Assembly: GCF_900111155.1 (NCBI RefSeq)
Contig: NZ_FOGG01000005.1
Coordinates: 1-64,000 of the forward strand
Direction: 5' to 3'
DNA length: 64,000 bases
Source: Pedobacter rhizosphaerae
GTDB taxonomy: Bacteria; Bacteroidota; Bacteroidia; Sphingobacteriales; Sphingobacteriaceae
Each line of letters begins with the position of its first letter. Position 1 is the first letter of the stretch. The notes under the pieces were generated by a model that made no database searches, had not been told where the DNA came from, and was given only the letters and a program-made list of their open reading frames with translations. The position numbers were made by a program, and so were the translations under genes. Shown here piece after piece: positions 34,868 through 42,604 of this stretch.

Positions 34868-36781
34868 TTGCCGAAAGAATATTTTAAAAAACTTCAGGAC
34901 CTGCTTGATATTGAGCAGAATGAAGATTTACAGTCTTATATTAAGCTTACAGAAAATACTTCTGCGGCAGATAGGAGGGGCTTAGGCCTGGCCTGGTATC
35001 CAATAGCCATTAGAAATACAGAAGTAGGAAGAGGAGACTATCTGTCTGTTGAGCTGGAGCGGACCACCCACCAGGAACTTCAGCACCAGTTTAGGTTTGG
35101 AGCTTCTGTTGTCTTGTTTTCTAATCACGATCCTAAAATAGATCGAATAGAGGCGACTATTACTCATCAAAGCGGAAACAGGATGAAGATCAGCTTGCGC
35201 GTAGACGAGCTGCCTGATTGGGCCAGAGATGGTAAGCTGGGCGTGGATTTACTTTTCGATAGCAACAGTTACAACGAAATGTATACAGCTTTAAAGCAAG
35301 CTACTCAGCTGGCAGAAAGTGAGTCTGATAATAAGTTGATTCGTATTTTAACAAAAGGAGAGAAGCCATCTTTTACAAAAGCAAACCCCTTTAGTATTCC
35401 GAATCAACTCAATGCATCTCAGCAACTTGCTGTTGACAAGATTTTAGCGGCAGATCATTTGGCTATCGTTCATGGTCCGCCAGGAACGGGTAAAACAACT
35501 ACGCTTGTTGAGGCTGTAAAAGCGTTGGTTAAACAGAATAATCAAAAAATATTAGTGGTTGCGCCAAGCAATACCGCAGTTGATTTATTGACGGAGAAAC
35601 TATCTTTGGCGGGCTTAAATGTGATTCGGGTTGGTAATCCTGCGCGGGTTTCTGTTCGCTTAATGGAATCTACACTGGATTATAAAATGACTGATCATCC
35701 AGAGATGAAAAATATTAAGTCGCTGAAGAAGCAGGCCAGTGAGTACAAAAATATGGCTCACAAGTACAAAAGAAATTTTGGCAAGGCAGAACGAGATCAG
35801 CGAAAGGCACTATTTGATGAAGCGCATAAAATAGGCCGTGAAATAGAGAAATCTGAACAATATATTATTGAAAACTTATTAAATGGTGCCCAGGTGGTTA
35901 CAGCAACTTTGGTAGGGGCAAATCACTATACGGTTCGGAATTTAAAATACGATACAATGGTTATTGATGAGGCCGGACAAGCCCTGGAACCTGCCTGCTG
36001 GATTCCCATACTTAAAGCCCGTAGCGTGATTTTAGCCGGTGATCATTTCCAGCTACCACCAACTATTAAGTCTGTAATAGCTGCAGAGAAGGGCCTGAAT
36101 AACACCCTGTTAGAAAAGTTAGCCCAATTGCACCCGGAAGCTGTTGTGCTGTTGGAAGAGCAATATCGTATGCATCAGGATATTATGGCTTATTCCTCTA
36201 AGGTATTTTATCAAAATCGCCTGAGGGCACATGACAGTGTTTCCAGGCACCTTATTTTTGAAGACGACAAACCACTTCTTTTTATTGATACGGCAGGGTG
36301 CAGCTTTGAGGAGAAGTTAGATGGCACCAGTACAACCAACCCCGAGGAAGCGGCCTTTTTAATTAAACATTTAGTTAATCAGGTGCAGCTTATACAGGCT
36401 AAATATGAGATAGATAACTTTCCTTCAATTGCAGTAGTATCTCCTTACAAACAACAGGTAGAACTGCTCAGAATAGGGATTGAAGAAAACGAGGAGCTCC
36501 TCTCTTATCAGGATAAAATTTCAGTTAATACGATCGATAGTTTTCAGGGGCAGGAGAGAGATATGGTTTATATCAGTTTGGTGAGAAGTAATGATTCAGC
36601 GGCGATTGGCTTTCTAGCTGACACCAGAAGAATGAATGTGGCCATGACCCGTGCAAAGAAAAAGTTAGTGGTTGTTGGCGACAGTTCTACACTTTCAAAA
36701 TCGAAATTCTATACTGATTTTATTGCCTATGCGGAGTCTTTAGAGGCTTATCATAGTGCATGGGAGTTTTCGGATATTTAA
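34868..36781 (+). CDS. Superfamily 1 helicase of the UPF1/SMUBP2 (DNA2/NAM7) type
   Basis: 637 residues from a TTG start (34868); the next in-frame ATG would cut conserved N-terminal sequence. The N-terminal part (1-150) is a beta-barrel-like substrate domain. Helicase motifs: Q-motif LNASQQLAVDKIL, I GPPGTGKTTT (about 200), Ia VVAPSNTAVD, II VIDEAGQA (about 367), III LAGDHFQLPP, IV VVSPYKQQV, V DSFQGQERDMV, VI NVAMTRAKKKL. It would unwind RNA or DNA 5'-3'. It lies 25 bases after DUF3037, so it could belong to that operon. Confidence 0.94.
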   Translation: MPKEYFKKLQDLLDIEQNEDLQSYIKLTENTSAADRRGLGLAWYPIAIRNTEVGRGDYLSVELERTTHQELQHQFRFGASVVLFSNHDPKIDRIEATITHQSGNRMKISLRVDELPDWARDGKLGVDLLFDSNSYNEMYTALKQATQLAESESDNKLIRILTKGEKPSFTKANPFSIPNQLNASQQLAVDKILAADHLAIVHGPPGTGKTTTLVEAVKALVKQNNQKILVVAPSNTAVDLLTEKLSLAGLNVIRVGNPARVSVRLMESTLDYKMTDHPEMKNIKSLKKQASEYKNMAHKYKRNFGKAERDQRKALFDEAHKIGREIEKSEQYIIENLLNGAQVVTATLVGANHYTVRNLKYDTMVIDEAGQALEPACWIPILKARSVILAGDHFQLPPTIKSVIAAEKGLNNTLLEKLAQLHPEAVVLLEEQYRMHQDIMAYSSKVFYQNRLRAHDSVSRHLIFEDDKPLLFIDTAGCSFEEKLDGTSTTNPEEAAFLIKHLVNQVQLIQAKYEIDNFPSIAVVSPYKQQVELLRIGIEENEELLSYQDKISVNTIDSFQGQERDMVYISLVRSNDSAAIGFLADTRRMNVAMTRAKKKLVVVGDSSTLSKSKFYTDFIAYAESLEAYHSAWEFSDI

Positions 36782-36789
36782 GAAAGATA

Positions 36790-36978
36790 AGTAGTTTAAA
36801 GTGGAAAGTTAAAAGTTGAAAGTAAACAGTTAAAAGTTGAAAGTAAAAAGTTGAAAGTAGATATTGAGGTGCCAAACTATCTTAGGTTGTTGAAAAGTAA
36901 TAGATCAACCTCTTGATACTTGATACTCAATACTCAATCGGGGTCAAATCTTGATACCTGATACTCCATACTTGAAGT
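36790..36978. repeat. Two heptamer tracts downstream of the helicase
   Basis: 36795-36860 repeats AAAGTTG/AAAGTTA/AAAGTAA in sevens, the reverse complement of the AACTTTA tract at 20.4 kb. 36913-36976 repeats TGATACT/CAATACT, the reverse complement of the AGTATCA tract at 20.3 kb. The same two word families thus sit side by side in two gaps. Confidence 0.9.
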
Positions 36979-37159
36979 TCTTTCATACTCATTTATACGT
37001 AATTGTTTAGTTTCATGCGCTATAAATCGATTAAATTATTATTTTTGAGAGGAGTCAGCCTAAAAGTTTAAATTTTAAGATGTAAGGTAAGGTTAACTTA
37101 ATTGTTTAAAATTAATTGATCGCTTATAGCCTGTTATCGAACGTATAATATCTAAGTTA
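36979..37159. other. Upstream region of the response regulator gene
   Basis: AT-rich, no gene seen. The promoter of the response regulator should be here but no exact TAnnTTTG is evident. Confidence 0.4.
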
Positions 37160-37537
37160 ATGAAACAACATCCCAGAATTTTAATCGTTGATGATAACGA
37201 TCTTATGCGAACTTTAATGAGTAATATTCTTAAAAAGCTCATTGGTTCCTCAGATCTGAAACAGGCTTCTAATTTGACTGATGCATTTACCCTATTGGGA
37301 CAGGATAGTTTTGATCTGCTTCTTCTAGATATCAATATGCCACAGGGCGATAGCAGTCCGGAAACAGTAGCGCAAATTAAGGAGATGCAACCTCAAATGA
37401 AGGTTTGTATGTTCTCTGGCAATGACAAATCGATTTTAGCCCAGAGCTTTTTGGATGCCGGAGCCATAGGATTTATCCAAAAAGACAATACCATGGGAAG
37501 TTCGGCAGCAGAAATAGTAAAAATGGTTTTTGGCTAG
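37160..37537 (+). CDS. Single-domain response regulator
   Basis: 125 residues: ILIVDDNDLMRTLMSNIL, phospho-acceptor Asp in LLLLDINMPQGD (about residue 56) and switch Lys in GFIQKDN. No output domain and no kinase nearby. Its stop codon TAG shares the palindrome CTAG with the stop of the convergent topB gene. Confidence 0.92.
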   Translation: MKQHPRILIVDDNDLMRTLMSNILKKLIGSSDLKQASNLTDAFTLLGQDSFDLLLLDINMPQGDSSPETVAQIKEMQPQMKVCMFSGNDKSILAQSFLDAGAIGFIQKDNTMGSSAAEIVKMVFG

Positions 37538-39384
37538 GCCTTTTCCAGTTTCGGTTCTACTAATTTAGCTGTGATAGAGGCTCCTGCTACTAACAGTTCT
37601 TGCGTGATCGTTTTGGTATAATCTGTTATTTCTGATTTAAAATCTTTTACTGAAGCCCCTGAACGGATCTCTTCCAGTCTTTTTTCCCATTGCCCTGTTA
37701 ACTCTGCCTGCGCAATTTGTTTATCTTTAACTACCTCGTAAACTGCCAAACCTTTGTTGGTTGGTAAAAGATTACGTTTTTCACGTTTGATGTATTCCCG
37801 GGTAATTAATGTTTCAATGATAGATGCCCTTGTTGCAGGTGTTCCTAATCCACTGTCTTTCATGGCGTAACGCAGCTCTTCATCCTCAATTTCTTTACCG
37901 CAGGTTTCCAGGGCTTTAAGTAGAGATGCTTCGTTGTACATTGATTTGGGCTTGGTTTGTTTTTCTAAAAAGTTCTTCTCTACAATAGGGAGTTGTTCAC
38001 CTACAGCAACCTTTGGAAGTGCAGCATTGTCCTCATCCTTTTTATCATCCTCTACCTCATTAAATACAGATCTCCATCCCGCTGAACGGATAACCGTACC
38101 GTTTGCCAGAAAGGAAATACCCGATTCTATAGTGATTTTGGTAATCTCCTTTAAACATTCCTGATGAAATGCTTCTACCATCCGGCCAACAACCATGTCA
38201 TATACGGCCTGCCTGTCAGGACTTAAACCATAGGCGTTTTCACCAGTAGGTAAAATAGCATGGTGATCGGTTACTTTTTTAGCATTTACGCTTCGCTTAT
38301 TTAGTGTGGTGGTTTGCAAGAACTGTGCTTGCTTGCCAAACTCCGGATGATCCGTAAATTTCTCCAAAAGGGCAGGAACGCCGGCAAAAATATCATCACC
38401 TATGTACCTGCTTCCTGTACGTGGATAAGAAACCAGCTTACTTTCATATAAATTTTGGAGTATACTTAAGGTTTGATCTGCAGTATATCCCTTTTTCTTA
38501 TTCGCTTCCTGTTGTAAGCTACTTAAATCATGCAATAGTGGAGGCGGTTCCTTACGGGGTTTCGCTTCGACTGCAGTAATGTTACCTCCTGCAGGGTGAC
38601 CAGAAGGAACATCCCTAACTAATGCAAAAGCACTTTCAGCTTCTGCTTTATCTTTATAATTAGACGTAGATATGGCTTTGAAAACCTGCTCATCTTTTAT
38701 CAGTTGTATGCTGATTTGATAATAGGTTTGCGGCACAAAATTCTTGATCTCTAAAAAACGGGCACAAATCATGGCCAATGTAGGCGTTTGCACCCTACCC
38801 AAAGACAATACACTTCTGTTACCAGCCGAAATACTTAAGGCCTGAGTGGCATTCATACCTACCAGCCAATCAGATTCAGATCTGCAATGCGCTGAATTGA
38901 AGAGGGTATCATATTCAGTACCCGGTTTTAAATTCCTGAAACCATCCTTAATCGCTTCATCAGTTTGCGATGAAATCCATAGCCTCTTAAAGGGCTTTTT
39001 GCATTTTAGGTAATAATAAATATACCTGAAGATAAGTTCTCCCTCTCGCCCGGCATCGGTTGCCACAATGATTTCTGTCGCCTCATCAAACAGTTTCTTA
39101 ATGGTGTCGAGCTGTTTTCTTACCGCAGGATCTTCAACAAAACCATCTTTAGTTTTGATTTTTCTGACAGCGAGCTTAAATTTTTGAGGAAGCATAGGTA
39201 AATGCTCCTTGCGCCAGCCTATGAAGCCATAATCTTGCGGGGGTGCCAATTGTAATAAATGCCCGAAGGCCCATGTAAATGAATATCCTTTTCCTTCGAT
39301 ATATCCATCTTTACGGGTTGTTGCACCAAAAACTTTTGCAAGTTCACGTCCAACTGAGGGCTTTTCTGCGATTACAATTTTCAT
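37534..39384 (-). CDS. topB: DNA topoisomerase III
   Basis: 616 residues from the ATG at 39384 (a TTG just before it is not needed). Toprim domain at the start (MKIVIAEKPSVGRELAKVFG and VATDAGREGELIFRYI) and the catalytic Tyr in SYPRTGSRYIGDD (about residue 325). It decatenates and relaxes DNA. At this length it lacks a long zinc-binding C-terminal tail. A second TopoIII-type gene is common in this group on mobile elements, but nothing mobile is seen here. Confidence 0.95.
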   Translation of the reverse strand: MKIVIAEKPSVGRELAKVFGATTRKDGYIEGKGYSFTWAFGHLLQLAPPQDYGFIGWRKEHLPMLPQKFKLAVRKIKTKDGFVEDPAVRKQLDTIKKLFDEATEIIVATDAGREGELIFRYIYYYLKCKKPFKRLWISSQTDEAIKDGFRNLKPGTEYDTLFNSAHCRSESDWLVGMNATQALSISAGNRSVLSLGRVQTPTLAMICARFLEIKNFVPQTYYQISIQLIKDEQVFKAISTSNYKDKAEAESAFALVRDVPSGHPAGGNITAVEAKPRKEPPPLLHDLSSLQQEANKKKGYTADQTLSILQNLYESKLVSYPRTGSRYIGDDIFAGVPALLEKFTDHPEFGKQAQFLQTTTLNKRSVNAKKVTDHHAILPTGENAYGLSPDRQAVYDMVVGRMVEAFHQECLKEITKITIESGISFLANGTVIRSAGWRSVFNEVEDDKKDEDNAALPKVAVGEQLPIVEKNFLEKQTKPKSMYNEASLLKALETCGKEIEDEELRYAMKDSGLGTPATRASIIETLITREYIKREKRNLLPTNKGLAVYEVVKDKQIAQAELTGQWEKRLEEIRSGASVKDFKSEITDYTKTITQELLVAGASITAKLVEPKLEKA

Positions 39385-39565
39385 CAATTAAGATTAATTC
39401 AACCCCAAATATGGCTAAAATTCCTGTTCTTTAACCGAAATATTTATTCACATATGGCTAAAGGAATGAGCCTTAAACGATTAATATGGACAAACAAAAA
39501 GATATTTTTTGCGTCTGATCATTAACAATATGATCGGCGTAGTATCTAATGATAAAGGTTCTTGA

Positions 39566-40003
39566 ATGAATAAAATTTTTAAGTTAGTAGGAAGTGAGAT
39601 AAAGGTTGGGTTTGAACCTCAGTTAATTAGGGTTTACAGCGACAGGGCGCTTTGGCAATTTCTGAAAGGAGATATTAAATCTCGAATGAAGCTTTTGATT
39701 TACACCATTAAGGAGGAATACTTTACACAGTTCGAAAAAAAACTTGAAATAAGCGATGACTCCCTGGTCGTAGAAATATTGGTGCACGTTTACTGCGATT
39801 ATATAGGTTTACTTTTTAATCGTATTGTTCAAATAAGCTGGTTACAGCAATTGGTTATTAAGCTGTTAAAAAGAGCAGAAATTGTAGATTGTGGCGAGCG
39901 TCAAGTAGATAGTAACCGTTGGATATGGGACTTTCTAGCGCGCTTTAACCGGATTTTCATTGCCATTATACCTCAGGATCTGAATAAGCGAAAGCTAAAA
40001 TAA
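39566..40003 (+). CDS. Hypothetical protein, 145 residues
   Basis: Mixed helical protein with hydrophobic stretches (SLVVEILVHVYCDYIGLLF, NRIFIAIIPQDL) too polar for firm membrane helices, and a Lys/Arg-rich end. I recognise no family. Its stop is one base from the stop of the convergent L,D-transpeptidase gene. Confidence 0.7.
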   Translation: MNKIFKLVGSEIKVGFEPQLIRVYSDRALWQFLKGDIKSRMKLLIYTIKEEYFTQFEKKLEISDDSLVVEILVHVYCDYIGLLFNRIVQISWLQQLVIKLLKRAEIVDCGERQVDSNRWIWDFLARFNRIFIAIIPQDLNKRKLK

Positions 40004-40004
40004 T

Positions 40005-40790
40005 TTAATCAACCTGAGCGGCCATTACTTCCTGCTCATTCATTGCCATGCTAGCTGCAAGAGTTTCATTTAAAAACGATGAACTGTATGGTGCATCAGA
40101 ATTATTGATGAATAAAACTGTTTTATCTGCAATAGTATTAATAACCTGATTTGCCAATTTGGCCGAAACGGCAGGGCATCCCTGGCTTCTGCCTAAGCGA
40201 CCTAATTGGTTGATGGTTTCCTGACAAACATAATCGGCACCATGCACTACAATAGCCCGTTCTCTCGCATTGTTATTAAAGCCTTGATCCATACCATCCA
40301 GCTTCAGTGAACGGCCATGCTTCCCATAGTAAATTTCGCCTGTGAGGTAGAAGCCAATGCTGCTTTGGTTAGAACTGATTCGGTTGGAAAAGTTAGAAGG
40401 CTTATCACCGCCACTATTCTGGCCGTGGGCAACCCAGGTATTTAATAAAAGTTTCTTTTGGTCTAAATCGATAATATAAAGTCTTTTTTTGCGGCTTTCC
40501 TGATCAAAATCCGCAATGCTGAGAATCGATTTATTGTGTAGCAAACCAGAATATTTCATGTTGTAAAAGCCCGTTAAAGCTTTTTCGAAGACCTCTTCAT
40601 TTAAACCTGCAGAATCCAGGTGGACGGCATGATAAAGATTTAAAATGTAGCTGTTATACAAACTATCGGCAGCTATATTTTTAACTGTTTGCTGTTGAGG
40701 GCGTGGAAGCTCCGCGGCTTTCCAGCTGATGGCGACAATGCTGATACTCACTAACAAAATCATAGCACTGCCTAAAATGTATTTCTTCAT
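40005..40790 (-). CDS. Murein L,D-transpeptidase catalytic domain protein (YkuD-like)
   Basis: 261 residues with an N-terminal signal or anchor (LGSAMILLVSISIVAIS). The C-terminal half carries the catalytic HG...S-Q-G-C-P pattern: VVHGADYVCQ and LGRSQGCPAVS (Cys about residue 198). It should act in the periplasm on peptidoglycan, making 3-3 links or similar. Divergent from the SDR gene. Confidence 0.92.
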   Translation of the reverse strand: MKKYILGSAMILLVSISIVAISWKAAELPRPQQQTVKNIAADSLYNSYILNLYHAVHLDSAGLNEEVFEKALTGFYNMKYSGLLHNKSILSIADFDQESRKKRLYIIDLDQKKLLLNTWVAHGQNSGGDKPSNFSNRISSNQSSIGFYLTGEIYYGKHGRSLKLDGMDQGFNNNARERAIVVHGADYVCQETINQLGRLGRSQGCPAVSAKLANQVINTIADKTVLFINNSDAPYSSSFLNETLAASMAMNEQEVMAAQVD

Positions 40791-40996
40791 TCAGGGATTT
40801 GATATTGAACTACTTATACGACGTAGCTACCCATTTGTTGCCCTAACCTTTATCACCGGTTCCAAAATGGACTGTGCTTTTACAGCGCTATGACATAAGT
40901 GGTGCTTTTATAGCAAATAGGAATGTTTAATATTGATAATGAGGGGATAACGCCACAACAAATTTGCGGTCTTATTTGTTTATGCGTAAATGGTAT

Positions 40997-42445
40997 ATGA
41001 AAATACTACTCACAGGCGCTAATGGTTATATCGGCACGAGGCTATTGCCTATTTTATTGGCCGAGCATCATGAAGTGGTTTGCCTGGTTAGGGACAAGCG
41101 CAGGTTTGCAGCACAATCTGACTGGAGCGAAAAGGTAGCCATTATTAGCGGCGATTTACTCAAAGGAGAAAATTTAGCCGAAATTCCAAAAGATATTGAT
41201 GCTGCGTATTATTTAGTTCATTCAATGTCTTCCAGTCAGCAGGGTTTTACAGAGATGGAAGAACAATCTTCTTTGAACTTTGCCAATGCGATTGCTAAAA
41301 CTAACTGCAAGCAGATTATTTATTTAACCGGCATTGCTAATGATGAACATTTATCTAAACATTTGGGCTCCCGTTTGGCTGTAGAGGATAAATTAAAGTC
41401 TTCGGGTATTGCCTGTACCATCCTTCGAGCGGCAATCATTATCGGCTCTGGTAGTGCCTCATTTGAAATTATCAGAGATTTAACAGAGAAGTTACCGGTT
41501 ATGGTCGCTCCAAAATGGGTGAGTACTTTATGCCAACCCATCGCGATTAGAGATGTATTGGGTTATTTAACTGGTGTGCTTCATCATCCGAAGGCTTTCA
41601 ATAACACATTTGATATCGGCGGGCCTGATGTATTGTCTTACAAGAAAATGCTTTTGGGCTATGCTAAAGAGCGGGGTTTGAAGCGCTGGATTATAACGGT
41701 TCCGGTACTCACCCCTCGATTATCCTCCTTGTGGCTAAATTTGATCACCACCGTTCCCTATACCTTAGCGCGTAGTTTAGTAGATAGCATGAAGAATGAG
41801 GTGGTTTGTAAAAACAATCATATTCAGGAAGTTGTGCCCCGAAAGTGCCTCAGTTATGCGGAAGCCTTAAATTTGGCTTTTGAGAAAATAGACCAAAATT
41901 CTATTGTTTCCAGCTGGAAAGATGCACTCAACCGAGGATATCTTAAAACAGATTTTATGGACCAGATTAAGGTTCCTCAAAATGGTACCCTGGAGTATAA
42001 GGTGAAAAGGCCCTTTGAGCGTAAAGCAGAAGAAGTATTTGAAAATATCTGGAGCATTGGTGGCGATCGGGGCTGGTACTACATGGATTGGCTTTGGCAG
42101 TTACGTGGATTCTTAGATAAAATTTTTGGAGGCGTAGGAACGCGGAGAGGCCGTACCAGCAACATAGATTTACAGGCAGGTGATGTTTTAGACTTTTGGC
42201 GCGTTTTACTCGCTGATCGTAAAAATAAGCGCTTATTATTGTATGCAGAGATGAAAATTCCAGGTGAGGCTTGGCTGGAATTAAAATTAATTGATTTTCA
42301 TGGCAAGGCTTATTTATCGCAGATTGCTACATTCAGGCCTAAAGGCTTATGGGGTAGGATGTATTGGTATGCCATGTGGCCCTTTCATTTGGTCTTATTT
42401 AATGGCATGGCTAAACAGATTACGGCATACCGCCCCGTTAAATAA
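40997..42445 (+). CDS. SDR-family NAD(P)-binding protein with a DUF2867 domain
   Basis: 482 residues from the ATG at 40997, where the Rossmann start MKILLTGANGYIGTRLLPIL begins; in-frame ATG and TTG codons upstream give extensions unlike the family. Residues 1-300 are an atypical SDR/NmrA-like domain (AAYYLVHSMSSSQ, TGIANDEHLSKHLGSR). Residues about 330-480 match DUF2867 (GGDRGWYYMDWLWQLRGFLD, GRMYWYAMWPFHLVLF). Substrate unknown. Confidence 0.9.
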   Translation: MKILLTGANGYIGTRLLPILLAEHHEVVCLVRDKRRFAAQSDWSEKVAIISGDLLKGENLAEIPKDIDAAYYLVHSMSSSQQGFTEMEEQSSLNFANAIAKTNCKQIIYLTGIANDEHLSKHLGSRLAVEDKLKSSGIACTILRAAIIIGSGSASFEIIRDLTEKLPVMVAPKWVSTLCQPIAIRDVLGYLTGVLHHPKAFNNTFDIGGPDVLSYKKMLLGYAKERGLKRWIITVPVLTPRLSSLWLNLITTVPYTLARSLVDSMKNEVVCKNNHIQEVVPRKCLSYAEALNLAFEKIDQNSIVSSWKDALNRGYLKTDFMDQIKVPQNGTLEYKVKRPFERKAEEVFENIWSIGGDRGWYYMDWLWQLRGFLDKIFGGVGTRRGRTSNIDLQAGDVLDFWRVLLADRKNKRLLLYAEMKIPGEAWLELKLIDFHGKAYLSQIATFRPKGLWGRMYWYAMWPFHLVLFNGMAKQITAYRPVK

Positions 42446-42456
42446 AAACCTTTTGC

Positions 42457-42464
42457 TATTTTTG
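42457..42464 (+). promoter_or_regulatory. -7 promoter box for the 40-residue membrane protein
   Basis: TATTTTTG, an exact match, 17 bases before the ATG. No clear upstream TTTG at the normal distance. Confidence 0.5.
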
Positions 42465-42481
42465 CGGCATATTTATTATTT

Positions 42482-42604
42482 ATGCCCCATCAGGATAAAG
42501 ATTACTCATTTTGGACCAGGTACAAAAGATTTGCCACTACAGAAATTCTGATGTACCTCATTATGATTGTTGGAATAACCTTAGGTATTATTTTTTTAAG
42601 CTAA
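42482..42604 (+). CDS. Small membrane protein, 40 residues
   Basis: ATG at 42482 to TAA at 42604. Polar, basic first half (MPHQDKDYSFWTRYKRFATT), then one hydrophobic helix (LMYLIMIVGITLGIIFLS). The layout is that of a single-pass small protein. It overlaps the 3' end of the convergent transglutaminase-like gene by 17 bases. Support: a -7 box close upstream and the clean helix. Confidence 0.65.
   Translation: MPHQDKDYSFWTRYKRFATTEILMYLIMIVGITLGIIFLS

Noticed and set aside
37534..39384. topB as sign of an integrated mobile element
   Set aside because: No integrase, transfer genes, att repeats or change in base use around it.
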